Source: Pseudoalteromonas fuliginea (GTDB lineage Bacteria; Pseudomonadota; Gammaproteobacteria; Enterobacterales; Alteromonadaceae). From it: a DNA stretch of 35,230 nt. Under the pieces are notes generated by a model. The model was not told the DNA's origin. It ran no database searches and saw only the letters and a program-made list of their open reading frames with translations. The translations under genes and the position numbers were made by a program. The DNA lies in the NCBI RefSeq assembly GCF_000690055.1, contig NZ_JJNZ01000005.1, positions 1 through 35,230 of the forward strand. The letters are read 5' to 3'. Positions 24,982-34,556 of the stretch are shown one piece after another; position 1 is the stretch's first letter, and every line of letters starts with the position of its first letter.

Positions 24982-26019
24982 ATGAGTACACAACCAGAAC
25001 AACCCATAAATGTTCAACACGCTATTGAACAACTAATTACAGGGCAATCATTAAGCTACGCAGACGCCAAAGCACTGTTTGATGAAATAATGCAAGGTAA
25101 CATGAGCGAGATTGAGCTAACTGCCCTACTAATAAGCCTTAAAATTAAAGGCGAAGTAAGCGATGAAATAGCAGGTGCTGCAGCCTCAATGCGCGAAAAC
25201 GCTGTTGCTTTTACTACCAGCAGTACACAACTTGCCGATAGCTGTGGCACTGGCGGCGATGGTTCAAACACAATTAATATAAGCACAACAGCAGCCATAG
25301 TTGCCGCTGCTGCCGGCATTAACATGGTAAAACATGGTAATCGCAGTGTATCGAGTAATTCAGGCTCTGCCGACTTACTAAAAGCGCTGGGCATTAATAT
25401 AGATATGAGCCCAGAGCAGGCAGCAAAATGCCTTGAGCAAACCAATTTTACCTTTTTATTTGCACCGCACTATCACAGTGGCGTACGCCATGCGATGGGC
25501 GTGCGTACAGCGCTTAAAACACGCACTATTTTTAATATTTTAGGCCCGCTTGCTAACCCAGCAGCACCTGATGTGCAATTGTTAGGTGTGTATAACGAAG
25601 CGTTATGTATGCCAATGGCACAAACACTTAAAACCCTTGGCACAAAGCGCGCTATGATTGTTCACGGCTCGGGCACTGACGAAATAGCTCTACACGGTCC
25701 AACAACGGTAGTTGAGCTAAATAATGGCGAGCTTACACAGTACACGCTAAACCCAAGCGACTTCGACCTTGCAAACTATTCACTTGAACAACTCGCTGGT
25801 GAAGGCCCACAATACAACGCAAATGCTAGCCTCGCCATCTTGCAAGGCAAAGGCACAGATGCACATAATGCTGCTATTGTGGTTAACGTAGCTGCCCTTT
25901 TATACCTAACAGGTAAAGCAGAAACGTTAAAAGAAGGGGCAAAACAAGTACAAACATTATTAAGTTCAGGGCAAGCCATGAACACACTAAATGCAATTAT
26001 TGAGGTAAGTAATGGCTAA
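24982..26019 (+). CDS. trpD: Anthranilate phosphoribosyltransferase
   Basis: Joins anthranilate to PRPP. The 345-residue protein has the PRPP-binding CGTGGDGSNTINIST (88-102), KHGNRSVSSNSGSAD (near 117-131) and VRHAMGVRTALKTRTIFNILGPLANP for anthranilate and metal. GAGGA lies before the ATG, 11 bases after trpG. Its 3' end overlaps the next gene by eight bases. It is not fused to trpG. Confidence 0.95.
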   Translation: MSTQPEQPINVQHAIEQLITGQSLSYADAKALFDEIMQGNMSEIELTALLISLKIKGEVSDEIAGAAASMRENAVAFTTSSTQLADSCGTGGDGSNTINISTTAAIVAAAAGINMVKHGNRSVSSNSGSADLLKALGINIDMSPEQAAKCLEQTNFTFLFAPHYHSGVRHAMGVRTALKTRTIFNILGPLANPAAPDVQLLGVYNEALCMPMAQTLKTLGTKRAMIVHGSGTDEIALHGPTTVVELNNGELTQYTLNPSDFDLANYSLEQLAGEGPQYNANASLAILQGKGTDAHNAAIVVNVAALLYLTGKAETLKEGAKQVQTLLSSGQAMNTLNAIIEVSNG

Positions 26020-27376
26020 TGTATTAGACAAAATTGTTGCTGATAAAAAATTAGAACTAATTGAAAGAAAAGCTGCACGTCCGCTTGAAAGCTTTAAACA
26101 CCTTGCAGTGCCTACAAGCCGTAGTTTTTACAAAGCATTAGCAGCCCCAGGCACACAGTTTATTTTAGAGTGTAAAAAAGCATCGCCCTCAAAAGGGTTA
26201 ATTAGAAAGCCATTTGATTTAACCGAAATTACCTCAGTTTATAAAAAATACGCTACCTGCATGAGCGTGTTAACTGATGCTAAATATTTTCAAGGCAGTT
26301 TTGACTATCTTGAATTTGTGCGCAGCCAAGTAGAACAACCGCTTATCTGTAAAGACTTTTTTATAGATGAGTACCAAGTATATATGGCGCGTATTTATGG
26401 CGGTGACGCTATATTACTGATGCTTTCAGTACTCGATGACGAGAGCTATAAGGCACTGCACGCAGTTGCCGATTCTCTGAATATGTCGGTATTAACCGAA
26501 GTAAGTAATGAAGAAGAAGTACACCGTGCACTTGCGCTTGATGCACAAATTATTGGTATTAATAACCGTGATTTACGCGATTTAAGCACCGATTTAGCCA
26601 CTACCGAAAAGCTACGCAAACTTATTCCGGCTGATAAAGTGGTTATTTCGGAATCGGGGATTTACACCCATCAAGACGTAAAACGTTTAGCCCCATTATG
26701 CGATGGTTTTTTAATTGGCAGCTCACTTATGAGCGAGCGTGATTTAGAGCAAGCATGTCGCCGTGTTATTTTAGGTGACAATAAAGTATGTGGTTTAACA
26801 CGTAGCCAAGATGCACAAGCGGCATATCAAAATGGTGCTATTTACGGTGGTTTAATTTTTCATCCTAAATCGCCACGCTATGTTGATTTAGATTGCGCAA
26901 AAGAGCTTAGCCAAAGTGCCCCGCTTAATTTTGTGGGTGTGTTTGTAGATGCCCCAATTGATCAAGTTGCTCAATACGCAAGTGTGCTAAAGTTGGCGGC
27001 AGTTCAATTACATGGTCAAGAAAGTGACGATTACATCGCTCAGTTGCGTACACAGTTACCTACCGGCTGCGAGATTTGGAAAGCCCAAGCAATAAAAGAT
27101 GCATTGCCAACGCCTGTAAATGGCGTTAACCGACATCTTTACGATACACACAGCGATACACAAGCTGGCGGTACAGGTAAAGCATTTGATTGGTCGGTGC
27201 TTCATGATGCAACCACTCCATTTATGCTCGCTGGAGGCTTAAATCCAGACAATATTAAAGATGCGCTTTTTAAAGGTGCCTTAGGCCTTGATTTAAACTC
27301 AGGCGTTGAAGAATCTGCGGGTAAAAAGTGCCCTAACAAATTACATAATGCTTTTACAAGCATCAGAAATTATTGA
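26012..27376 (+). CDS. trpCF: Bifunctional indole-3-glycerol phosphate synthase / phosphoribosylanthranilate isomerase
   Basis: A fusion of two TIM barrels, 454 residues, as in E. coli. The N-terminal IGPS half (about 1-255) has [10 protein letters not shown] near 51-60, [13 protein letters not shown] and VISESGI. The C-terminal PRAI half (about 260-454) begins with [11 protein letters not shown], whose cysteine is the usual PRAI active-site residue, and contains [10 protein letters not shown] and GLDLNSGVE. It overlaps trpD by eight bases. These two steps precede tryptophan synthase. Confidence 0.95.
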   Translation: MANVLDKIVADKKLELIERKAARPLESFKHLAVPTSRSFYKALAAPGTQFILECKKASPSKGLIRKPFDLTEITSVYKKYATCMSVLTDAKYFQGSFDYLEFVRSQVEQPLICKDFFIDEYQVYMARIYGGDAILLMLSVLDDESYKALHAVADSLNMSVLTEVSNEEEVHRALALDAQIIGINNRDLRDLSTDLATTEKLRKLIPADKVVISESGIYTHQDVKRLAPLCDGFLIGSSLMSERDLEQACRRVILGDNKVCGLTRSQDAQAAYQNGAIYGGLIFHPKSPRYVDLDCAKELSQSAPLNFVGVFVDAPIDQVAQYASVLKLAAVQLHGQESDDYIAQLRTQLPTGCEIWKAQAIKDALPTPVNGVNRHLYDTHSDTQAGGTGKAFDWSVLHDATTPFMLAGGLNPDNIKDALFKGALGLDLNSGVEESAGKKCPNKLHNAFTSIRNY

Positions 27377-27383
27377 GGTTAAA

Positions 27384-28568
27384 ATGCAAAATCCAGCTTA
27401 TTTTGGCGAGTTTGGCGGTATGTTTGTACCCGAGTTACTTGTCCCTGCGCTTAAGCAGTTAGAAAACGAATTTAACAAAGCACAAAAAGATCCTGAGTTT
27501 CAGGCTGAGCTAAGTAAATTATTAAACGAGTATGCGGGTCGTCCTACCCCACTTACTTTAACGCGCAATTTAGTTAAAAACCCAAAAGTAAAACTGTATC
27601 TAAAGCGTGAAGACTTATTACACGGTGGCGCACATAAAACCAACCAAGTACTTGGCCAAGCGTTACTTACTAAGCGTATGGGTAAAAAACAAGTAATTGC
27701 TGAAACAGGCGCAGGTCAACACGGTGTTGCAACAGCGCTTGCATGTGCATTACTGGGTTTAAAATGTCGTATTTATATGGGCGCAAAAGACGTTGAACGT
27801 CAGCAACCAAACGTATTTAGAATGAAGCTAATGGGCGCAGAGGTTATTCCGGTAACAGCGGGTTCTGGCACATTAAAAGATGCAGTAAATGAAGCCCTGC
27901 GTGACTGGTCAGCAAATTATCAAGACGCGCATTACCTACTAGGCACAGCCGCTGGTCCTCACCCATTCCCAACAATTGTACGTGAGTATCAAAAAGTTAT
28001 TGGTGAAGAAGCTAAACAACAAGTACTTAAAGCCGAAGGTCGTTTACCTGACGCTGTTATTGCCTGTGTTGGTGGTGGTTCAAACGCAATTGGTATGTTC
28101 ACTGACTTTATTGACGAGCCAGGCGTTAAATTAATTGGTGTTGAGCCTGCAGGTAAGGGGCTTGATACAAATGAGCACGGTGCAACAATTTGTAAAGGCA
28201 CTAAAGGTATATTACACGGTACTTATACGTACATTATGCAAAATGACGATGGCCAAATTGAAGAGTCTTACTCTGTATCAGCAGGCCTTGATTACCCAGC
28301 TGTTGGTCCTCAGCATGCATTTTTACACGAAACTGGTCGCGCTCAATATGTGGGTATTACCGATACAGAAGCGCTTGATGCGTTTCAGTCGCTTGCTAAA
28401 AATGAAGGGATCATTCCGGCGCTTGAATCAAGCCATGCGTTAGCTTATGCGCTTAAATACGCAGAAGAGCAAACCGAGGAAAGTGTTATAGTGATTAATT
28501 TGAGTGGTCGTGGCGATAAAGATTTAGCACACGTTCACAATGTACTAACTGAAAGAGGTCAGCTATGA
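27384..28568 (+). CDS. trpB: Tryptophan synthase beta chain
   Basis: Condenses indole with serine on PLP. The ATG at 27384 gives the expected beginning [17 protein letters not shown] and has GAGG eight bases upstream; an in-frame extension to 27306 runs inside trpCF and is not real. The 394 residues contain the PLP lysine K85 in HGGAHKTNQ, the glycine-rich phosphate loop [10 protein letters not shown] and the C-terminal NLSGRGDKD. Its stop overlaps the trpA start by four bases. Confidence 0.96.
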   Translation: MQNPAYFGEFGGMFVPELLVPALKQLENEFNKAQKDPEFQAELSKLLNEYAGRPTPLTLTRNLVKNPKVKLYLKREDLLHGGAHKTNQVLGQALLTKRMGKKQVIAETGAGQHGVATALACALLGLKCRIYMGAKDVERQQPNVFRMKLMGAEVIPVTAGSGTLKDAVNEALRDWSANYQDAHYLLGTAAGPHPFPTIVREYQKVIGEEAKQQVLKAEGRLPDAVIACVGGGSNAIGMFTDFIDEPGVKLIGVEPAGKGLDTNEHGATICKGTKGILHGTYTYIMQNDDGQIEESYSVSAGLDYPAVGPQHAFLHETGRAQYVGITDTEALDAFQSLAKNEGIIPALESSHALAYALKYAEEQTEESVIVINLSGRGDKDLAHVHNVLTERGQL

Positions 28569-29386
28569 GCCAAGTAAAAACGGATCGTTACGGTAAAATG
28601 TTTGCAGCGCTTAACGAGCAAAAACAAGGTGCGTTTGTACCGTTTGTAACAATTGGCGACCCAGGTAAAGAGCAAAGTGTTGCGATTATTAAAAGCCTAA
28701 TTGACGGCGGCGCTGATGCACTTGAGCTTGGTATTCCGTTTTCTGACCCGATTGCGGATGGTCCTGTAATTCAAAAAGCTAATATTCGCGCACTTGATGT
28801 GCACATTAACACGCAAGATTGCTTTGATGTCATTAAAGAAATACGCGAGTACAACGCCGATATTCCAATTGGATTATTACTCTACTCAAACCTTGTTTTT
28901 AAGCGCGGCATAGAAGCATTTTACAAAGATGCAAAAGCGGTAGGCGTAGATTCTATTTTAGTGGCTGACGTGCCTTTGCATGAATCTAAAATATTCAGAA
29001 AATCGGCAATGGATAACGGTGTAGACCCAATTTTTATTGCAACACCTAATGCAGATGATGACACACTTCGCCAATGCGCCTCTTACGGTCGTGGTTATAC
29101 GTATTTACTATCGCGCGCTGGTGTTACCGGTACCGATGCTAAAGCACAAATGCCAGCGGGTAATATTGTCACTAAATTAAAAGAATACCATGCAGCTCCT
29201 GCTCTTTTAGGGTTTGGTATTTCAACACCAGATGATGTAAAAGCCGCACTTAACGCAGGCGCAGCAGGTGCTATTTCAGGCTCTGCTGTAGTTAAAATTA
29301 TTGAAGCTAACCTTAACGATTTAGACGCAATGACAACGCAGTTAAAAGCATTTGTTAGTGAAATGAAAGCCGCAACCGCATTATAA
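28565..29386 (+). CDS. trpA: Tryptophan synthase alpha chain
   Basis: Cleaves indole-3-glycerol phosphate and passes indole to TrpB. It is a 273-residue TIM barrel. The two catalytic acids are E54 in [10 protein letters not shown] and D65 in IADGPVIQ. Phosphate-binding GFGIS and ISGSAVV segments are present near the C-terminus. ATGA overlap with trpB. It is the last gene of the operon, followed by a terminator. Confidence 0.96.
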   Translation: MSQVKTDRYGKMFAALNEQKQGAFVPFVTIGDPGKEQSVAIIKSLIDGGADALELGIPFSDPIADGPVIQKANIRALDVHINTQDCFDVIKEIREYNADIPIGLLLYSNLVFKRGIEAFYKDAKAVGVDSILVADVPLHESKIFRKSAMDNGVDPIFIATPNADDDTLRQCASYGRGYTYLLSRAGVTGTDAKAQMPAGNIVTKLKEYHAAPALLGFGISTPDDVKAALNAGAAGAISGSAVVKIIEANLNDLDAMTTQLKAFVSEMKAATAL

Positions 29387-29389
29387 AAA

Positions 29390-29434
29390 GTGTAAATTTA
29401 CACATTAAAAAAGGGCATTTAAATGCCCTTTTTT
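29390..29434. terminator. trp operon terminator, bidirectional
   Basis: GGGCATTT (29413-29420) pairs with AAATGCCC (29421-29428), flanked by A6 and T6, so it works for trpA and for the convergent PfpI gene. A smaller palindrome, GTGTAAATTTACAC, lies just before it at 29390-29403. Confidence 0.88.
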
Positions 29435-29450
29435 GTTTTTGAAAAGCAAA

Positions 29451-30029
29451 TTAGTGAGCTTGGTGTTTACCCTCTAAAATCTCTTCAATAAATTTAGCAT
29501 TAAATGCTTCCAAATCAGCTGGGCTTCGGCTTGTTACTAAACCTTTATCTACACATACTTCTTGGTCAACCCAATTAGCACCTGCATTAATTAAATCGCT
29601 TTTAATACTAGGGAAAGAGGTAATGGTACGGTCGCGCAATTTATTAATTTCAGCTAACAACCACGGCGCATGGCAAATAGCAGCAACGGGTTTGTTTTTT
29701 TCTGCGCCAAAAAAGCCATCAATAAATGCTTTAGCATCTTTATCTTGGCGTAAACTGTCTGGGTTAAATAAACCACCAGGAAGCATAAGCGCGTCGTAAT
29801 CAGCAGGATCCGCGTCTGTAACTAGTTTATCTACTGTTACTTTATCGCCCCACTTGTCTTCATCCCAGCCAGTAATTTGGCCTTCTTTAATTGATACTAT
29901 TTCGATGTTTGCACCAGCATCAAGTAATGCGCTGCGTGGAGATAAAAGCTCACTTTGCTCAAATCCATCAGTGGCTAAAATTGCGATTTTTTTGCCTTGT
30001 AAACGTGTGCTTATTTGTAATGTACTCAT
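29451..30029 (-). CDS. DJ-1/PfpI family protein (type 1 glutamine amidotransferase-like)
   Basis: A 192-residue cytoplasmic protein of the PfpI/YhbO group. The nucleophilic cysteine C119 sits in AAICHAPWLLAE with H120 next to it, and an acid is E25 in DGFEQSE. The C-terminus has the usual GLVTSRSPADLEAF. Family members have been reported as stress-related glyoxalases, deglycases or peptidases, and the activity here is not decided by sequence. GAGAT lies before the ATG. The gene converges with the trp operon and shares its terminator. Confidence 0.87.
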   Translation of the reverse strand: MSTLQISTRLQGKKIAILATDGFEQSELLSPRSALLDAGANIEIVSIKEGQITGWDEDKWGDKVTVDKLVTDADPADYDALMLPGGLFNPDSLRQDKDAKAFIDGFFGAEKNKPVAAICHAPWLLAEINKLRDRTITSFPSIKSDLINAGANWVDQEVCVDKGLVTSRSPADLEAFNAKFIEEILEGKHQAH

Positions 30030-30185
30030 TGAGATCTCCTTATTTTCTTAAAAGTTATATTTAAAATACACAATTAAAAAAGCACGATGCGTGCCGATAA
30101 CAAGCAATTGAAAATAAAGGAGTAAATTTAATTAGGATTTATAATGCCATGTAAATTATTTAGAGATTATGAATAATGTACATAA

Positions 30186-30401
30186 GTGCGACTTTATTTC
30201 CAGCTCATGTAATTTTACACCACCAAAAGCGAGGTATAAAACCTCACCTACAGCATATTTCCCCATTGGTGCGCTTACTTCGCGCTCATGTAATTTAAAG
30301 CCATTAAACGCGACGTGTAATCCTGATCTACAGCATATACCCGTAGGTGCGAATTTACTTCGCGCTCATGTAATTTATCTATCAATACGAGGTTAAAACC
30401 T
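30186..30401. repeat. Degenerate tandem repeat, about 2.6 copies of an 80-base unit
   Basis: Units start with GTGCG at 30186, 30269 and 30347 (spacing 83 and 78). Each contains CTCATGTAATTT, and the first two also contain CTACAGCATAT; the last is partial. The unit also carries ACTTCGCGCTC. The 75-codon frame that runs through it is repeat-made and not a gene. The rest of the 381-base gap (30030-30185) is AT-rich and holds nothing I recognise. Confidence 0.75.
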
Positions 30402-30410
30402 TAAATAAAT

Positions 30411-30680
30411 TTAAAGCAGGTTTTTTAAAGCCTTAGCAGGTTTAAAAACCGCTTTATTTGCGCCTTCTATTTCAATTGCAGCCCCTGTTTGTGGGTTACG
30501 CCCAGTACGCGCTGGGTAATAACTTAGCGCAAAGGTACCAAAGCCATTAATTTGAACTTGATCGCCCTCAGAAAGCGATTTAGTAATGACTTTTTGCAAG
30601 CTTGAAAGTGCCGCTTGAGAATCTTTTTTTGTTAATTCACTTTTGTGTGCAATGGCTGCAACGAGTTCTGCTTTATTCAT
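30411..30680 (-). CDS. HU family DNA-binding protein
   Basis: An 89-residue nucleoid protein that bends DNA non-specifically. It has the full histone-like fold: N-terminal helices (MNKAELVAAIAHKSELTKKDS), the GFGTFALSYYPARTGRNPQTG segment of the beta arms (about 46-66) with the conserved Arg-Asn-Pro tip, and the AVFKPAKALK C-terminus. It fits HU better than IHF. Possibly a paralogue beside the usual hupA/hupB. GGAGC precedes the ATG. The repeat array lies right behind its 3' end. Confidence 0.9.
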   Translation of the reverse strand: MNKAELVAAIAHKSELTKKDSQAALSSLQKVITKSLSEGDQVQINGFGTFALSYYPARTGRNPQTGAAIEIEGANKAVFKPAKALKNLL

Positions 30681-30871
30681 TTTAGGCTCCTAAATACACG
30701 CCAAATCAGTGTTGGTTAAGCGTGGGAATATGATGATATGAAAAATACCAAACCAAATTGGTAATAAAGCCACGCAGGCTAAGGGTTACAGGGCAACAAG
30801 TCAACCTTGTAGTTGCTAAGCTTTATGTGGTAAAAAGCCTTTGACTCTTTTTTGTATAATTTAGGTAGACT

Positions 30872-31447
30872 ATGCACGCATTAATTGAATACATTCCACT
30901 CATACTGTTTTTTGCAGTGTTTAAACTCGTCGATATTTACTGGGCTACTGGTTTATTAATGGCCACTACGCTCATTCAAGTTGCTTATAGCTACTTTAAA
31001 CATGGCAATGTGCCTACTCGCCATTGGATATTTTTTGGCATTGCTGCCGTGTTTGGTACGTTAACGCTGGTACTTCATGATGAGCAATACATTAAATGGA
31101 AAGCAACACTCATATATGCAGGTTTAAGTTTAACGTTACTTGTTAGCCGTTATGTACTTAATAAAAATCTCGTTAAAAAAGCGCTTAGCTCAATCCTCGA
31201 AAACGCTAATGATACAAAACAAGCCATTGTTGTCCCAGAACCGTTATGGGATAAGCTTAATTTAATGTGGGTTGTAATTACTGCTGGCATCGCAGCACTA
31301 AACATTTATATTGCATATAATTTTTCGCTCGACTTTTGGGTTAACTTTAAAGTGTTTGGTTTAATGGGGATTACCTTTGTAAGTATTTTTGCCACTATTA
31401 TTGCCTTGTACAAATACCTCCCTGATGAAGAGGAAACAGCAAAGTAA
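30872..31447 (+). CDS. yciB: Inner-membrane protein YciB (intracellular septation protein A)
   Basis: A 191-residue YciB/IspZ family protein with about five or six membrane segments, starting MHALIEYIPLILFFAVFKLVDIYWAT. Conserved family features are the DIYWAT motif and WKATLIYAG. It is linked to envelope maintenance and septation in enterobacteria. AGG lies six bases before the ATG. A TATAAT at 30855-30860 is only 11 bases from the ATG and probably is not its promoter. Confidence 0.88.
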   Translation: MHALIEYIPLILFFAVFKLVDIYWATGLLMATTLIQVAYSYFKHGNVPTRHWIFFGIAAVFGTLTLVLHDEQYIKWKATLIYAGLSLTLLVSRYVLNKNLVKKALSSILENANDTKQAIVVPEPLWDKLNLMWVVITAGIAALNIYIAYNFSLDFWVNFKVFGLMGITFVSIFATIIALYKYLPDEEETAK

Positions 31448-31469
31448 CCCCCCCTCGTCATAAAAGTGT

Positions 31470-31510
31470 CGTCTTAGCTTGTTAGCTTATTAAAAAAACA
31501 AGTTGAGACG
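31470..31510 (+). promoter_or_regulatory. Hairpin over the ribosome site of the CPBP gene
   Basis: CGTCTTAGCTTGTT (31470-31483) pairs with AACAAGTTGAGACG (31497-31510): 14 bp with two G:T pairs, loop of 13 bases. It contains the TTGAGA ribosome site just before the TTG start at 31514. TTTT follows, so a role as yciB terminator is also possible. Confidence 0.5.
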
Positions 31511-31513
31511 ATT

Positions 31514-32155
31514 TTGAACGCTAATCAATACCGCTGGTTTGAATTTACCCTCATTTTTGTATTACTGCCTATATTCGGCTTTGGATTACGTGAGCATTTA
31601 GCTAACTGGCTTATCCCTGCGCTTATTATACTTATGAGTGTGTGTTGTATGTTGCTACTAGGCGACCCCCATTTTAAACGGTTTAGACTCACAAGCCTTG
31701 GGCAATTTTCTGCTGTTAAAAAGCGTGTGTTTAGCTTCTTTTTTTTAGGTGCGCTGTTCTCAGGCATGTTTTACGGGATTATTCATCAAGGCAACTGGTT
31801 TACCCTTCCCCGTAACTCGTTTAATGATTGGCTTTTACTGTTGGTGCTCTACCCAATACTGTCGGTTATTCCTCAAGAATTAATATTCAGAACGTATTTT
31901 TTTCATCGTTATAAACGCATCATGCCAAAAAAAGCAGTGCGTATTGTAGTTAGTGCGAGTGTATTTGCATTGGCGCATATTGTGTATGCAAATTGGATTG
32001 CAGTAGCCTTAGCATTTTTAGGTGGCTTACTGTTTGCTTATACCTACGCAAAAAGCCGCTCAACCTTTGTGTGCGTTATTGAGCATAGCTTATGGGGGCT
32101 TTGGATGTTTACCCTTGGCATTGGCAGCTATCTCGACTCAGGCGCATTTAATTAA
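31514..32155 (+). CDS. CPBP family intramembrane protease-like protein
   Basis: A 213-residue membrane protein with about six segments, TTG start (the next in-frame ATG is 40 codons in). It has the CPBP/Abi (Rce1-like) motifs: PQELIFRTYFFHRY at 120-133, FALAH with H155 and N160, and IEHSLWG with H191. The first glutamate of the usual EExxxR motif is glutamine (Q121, E122), a change at a position thought to be catalytic in Rce1. It lies 66 bases after yciB, with a stable hairpin covering the start region. Substrate unknown. Confidence 0.82.
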   Translation: MNANQYRWFEFTLIFVLLPIFGFGLREHLANWLIPALIILMSVCCMLLLGDPHFKRFRLTSLGQFSAVKKRVFSFFFLGALFSGMFYGIIHQGNWFTLPRNSFNDWLLLLVLYPILSVIPQELIFRTYFFHRYKRIMPKKAVRIVVSASVFALAHIVYANWIAVALAFLGGLLFAYTYAKSRSTFVCVIEHSLWGLWMFTLGIGSYLDSGAFN

Positions 32156-32181
32156 AGTAACCTTTATTTAAATTTACATAC

Positions 32182-32206
32182 AAAAAAGCCGCAACAAATA
32201 CGGCTT
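32182..32206 (-). terminator. Intrinsic terminator of the NSS transporter gene
   Basis: AAGCCG (32186-32191) pairs with CGGCTT (32201-32206); on the minus strand the stem is followed by TTTTTTG. It starts 18 bases after the transporter stop codon and may also serve the convergent CPBP gene less well. Confidence 0.75.
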
Positions 32207-32224
32207 ATATAATTGGGTCTGTAT

Positions 32225-33649
32225 TTAAAAGCCAAATATTTTTAGAGCAAAAAACTTAGTCGCGACTGTATTTATAAATATCACCGCTAAAATAATTGGA
32301 ATAAACGTTGAAAGTGAAAAATTAACGTATTTTTCCATTAAGCTACCAGCATAATTAGGCGAGCCTAAGCTTAGCTCTTGTGTTAAACGTGCTTTTTTCC
32401 AGCGGTACATTACAAACAAACACACCATTAAGCCGTTAAGCGGTAAAATTGTGTCGTAGAATACATCAACAATAATATCAAAAAAGCTCTTATTTACACC
32501 GCCATAACTGGTAAACGAGGTAAGGCTGTCAATCATACCAAACGACATAGTACATAAAATAGTTAGCACGCCAGTTGTAAGTGTTAAAATACCCAATGCT
32601 TTTTTACGGCTAATTCCTTTGCGGTCGCTTAATGTGGCTGTCGGTACTTCAACAATAGATACCAATGACGTAATTGCAGCAAAAAATACCAACAAGAAAA
32701 ACGAGAATGCTACAATTGATGCGCCTACGTATCCGATATCATTTTGCAGTGCTAATAATATTTTCGGCAAATACACAAAAATCATCGAAACTGACGAGTC
32801 AGAAAGTGCTGATGGGTCTGTGTTTGGATCAAAACTAAATATAGCCGGTAACACCATAAGACCTGCGACAAAGGCGACTAACGAGTCAGTAATTGCTACC
32901 ATTTTTGCACTACTTACAATGTCATCTTTTTTAGATATATACGACGCGTAAGTCATTAATATACCCATACCTAACGACAACGAGAAAAATGCTTGGCTTA
33001 GCGCCCCATTAAGTACGCTTGCACTCATTTTAGAAAAATCAGGGATAATATAATATTTAACACCTGCCATTGCATTATCAAGTGTTAATACATAAATAAC
33101 TAAAGCAAGAAGCATGACTAGAAGTGCTGGCATCAGAAATTTAGCGGCTTTTTCTATGCCTTGCTTAACACCCCCTAATAAAATTAAGTTAACAATAATT
33201 ACCACTACCGCCATGTAACCAAAAACAGTGTAGCTGTTAATAAAAACACCAAAATGGCTAGGTTCAGCGAGTAAATCTAAATTCCCCAAACCAGTTTGCA
33301 TTAAGTAGCCGAAAATCCACACTGTAATTACCATGTAAAACACTGCAATCATAAATGGTGTAAGCACAGCTAAAAACCCTGCAAACTTCCACTTTTTGTC
33401 ATTGTTTGCCAACAACTTGTACGAGCCGAGTGGATCTTTTTGAGCATTACGGCCCATTGCCATTTCAGCCATCATGACAGGTAAGCAAATGAATACGACA
33501 AATAAAGCATAAATTAATAAAAATGCGCCACCACCATTTTTGGTAGCAGAAACAGGAAAACCAACTAAATTACCAATACCCACAGCAGAACCTGCTGCCG
33601 CTAGTATGAATCCGAGACGGGAACTAAATCGCTCTCTATTATCGCTCAT
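32225..33649 (-). CDS. Sodium-dependent transporter, NSS/SNF (SLC6) family
   Basis: Na+-coupled symporter for an amino acid or similar solute in the inner membrane, with about 12 membrane segments in 474 residues. The N-terminus has the hallmark ERFSSRLGFILAAAGSAVGIGNLVGFP (about 5-32), where TM1 binds substrate and Na+. FFSLSLGMGILMTYASYI (about TM6) and VALVGL-type hydrophobic stretches follow. The substrate (Trp, Tyr, Leu or another) is not decided by sequence. AGG is not obvious before the ATG. Single gene. Confidence 0.88.
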   Translation of the reverse strand: MSDNRERFSSRLGFILAAAGSAVGIGNLVGFPVSATKNGGGAFLLIYALFVVFICLPVMMAEMAMGRNAQKDPLGSYKLLANNDKKWKFAGFLAVLTPFMIAVFYMVITVWIFGYLMQTGLGNLDLLAEPSHFGVFINSYTVFGYMAVVVIIVNLILLGGVKQGIEKAAKFLMPALLVMLLALVIYVLTLDNAMAGVKYYIIPDFSKMSASVLNGALSQAFFSLSLGMGILMTYASYISKKDDIVSSAKMVAITDSLVAFVAGLMVLPAIFSFDPNTDPSALSDSSVSMIFVYLPKILLALQNDIGYVGASIVAFSFFLLVFFAAITSLVSIVEVPTATLSDRKGISRKKALGILTLTTGVLTILCTMSFGMIDSLTSFTSYGGVNKSFFDIIVDVFYDTILPLNGLMVCLFVMYRWKKARLTQELSLGSPNYAGSLMEKYVNFSLSTFIPIILAVIFINTVATKFFALKIFGF

Positions 33650-33838
33650 GCATAAAACCTTTTTATTATTTTGTATATTTCAGCGACTCTACCAGTGTTA
33701 CACAGATATTTTCAAGCAAATACAGTGTAAAAATAAAATCGAAGTGTAAACCTGCCTAAATACGCTTTTAATTCACCAATTTTCAACGCTGTGATAGTAT
33801 TGCGTTAATCAAATTTAACAATTTTTATGAGATTTCTT

Positions 33839-34141
33839 ATGTTGTACATGATTCACTCAACAGATGTTGAAAACAGCTTAGAGCTTAGAAAAGCAGCACG
33901 CCCAGCACACTTGGAACGTCTTAATGAGCTTGATTCACAAAATCGCTTATTTACTGCAGGTCCTTTTCCAGCAGTTGACAGTGAAGATCCTCAAGAGGCT
34001 GGTTTTACCGGTTCACTCGTTGTGGCTGAGTTTGATTCAATAGAAGCCGCGCGTGAATGGGCTGCGGCTGATCCGTATGTTGCCGCAGGCGTATATGAAA
34101 ATACTGTTGTTAAACCATTTAAAAAAGTGTTCCCTGCTTAA
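33839..34141 (+). CDS. yciI: YciI family protein
   Basis: The ATG at 33839 gives [15 protein letters not shown], matching E. coli YciI; an ATG 12 bases upstream is less likely. The 100-residue protein is a ferredoxin-like-fold protein with the [17 protein letters not shown] and [11 protein letters not shown] motifs, including the conserved His and Asp pair of the family. In E. coli its biochemical role is unproven. Similarity to E. coli YciI is high throughout. Confidence 0.92.
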   Translation: MLYMIHSTDVENSLELRKAARPAHLERLNELDSQNRLFTAGPFPAVDSEDPQEAGFTGSLVVAEFDSIEAAREWAAADPYVAAGVYENTVVKPFKKVFPA

Positions 34142-34289
34142 CTATAAATAATCGCTTATTAACATAGTTCAGGGTTTGTTCACGGGTTTTTAATTAAAAT
34201 TGTTAAAGTAAAAGCTAATTTAGTGTTTTTACTTGAATTTTAGTAACTTAGTTAATTAAACTAAGTGTGTTTGGTCTAGGGGTTCTATC

Positions 34290-34553
34290 ATGCGCATATT
34301 ATTAAGTCTTACTTTTATTGCTTGTACTAGCTTTGCTAGTTTTTCTCAAGTAAATACAACAGCCACAAATCCAACGGCTAAAGCTGAAGTAAGCAAAAAA
34401 AAGGCTGTAATACTCGCAAAAAAAACCATTAACGGTAAAACGCTTAAGATTTCTGAACAAACTGACTTTTATACAGTGCGAATACTCAAATCTGACGGCC
34501 ATGTCGTCGATTTACATATAAATAAAAAAACTGGCGAAGTAAAAAAGGATTAA
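34290..34553 (+). CDS. PepSY-domain periplasmic protein
   Basis: An 87-residue exported protein: a signal peptide (RILLSLTFIACTSFASFSQ), a short linker, then a PepSY-like module (AKKTINGKTLKISEQTDFYT followed by HINKKTGEVKKD). Its stop is three bases from the response regulator ATG, so the two are cotranscribed. Small PepSY proteins commonly sit beside a response regulator and sensor kinase and may modulate the sensor. The family match is by motif only. Confidence 0.8.
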   Translation: MRILLSLTFIACTSFASFSQVNTTATNPTAKAEVSKKKAVILAKKTINGKTLKISEQTDFYTVRILKSDGHVVDLHINKKTGEVKKD

Positions 34554-34556
34554 CCG

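Noticed and set aside
30169..30396. 75-codon frame on the plus strand
   Set aside because: It runs through the tandem repeat, and its apparent sequence similarity within itself comes from the repeat units.
30841..30860. Sigma-70 promoter TTGACT...TATAAT before yciB
   Set aside because: The spacer is only eight bases, and the -10 box is 11 bases from the ATG, so the -35 match is probably accidental.
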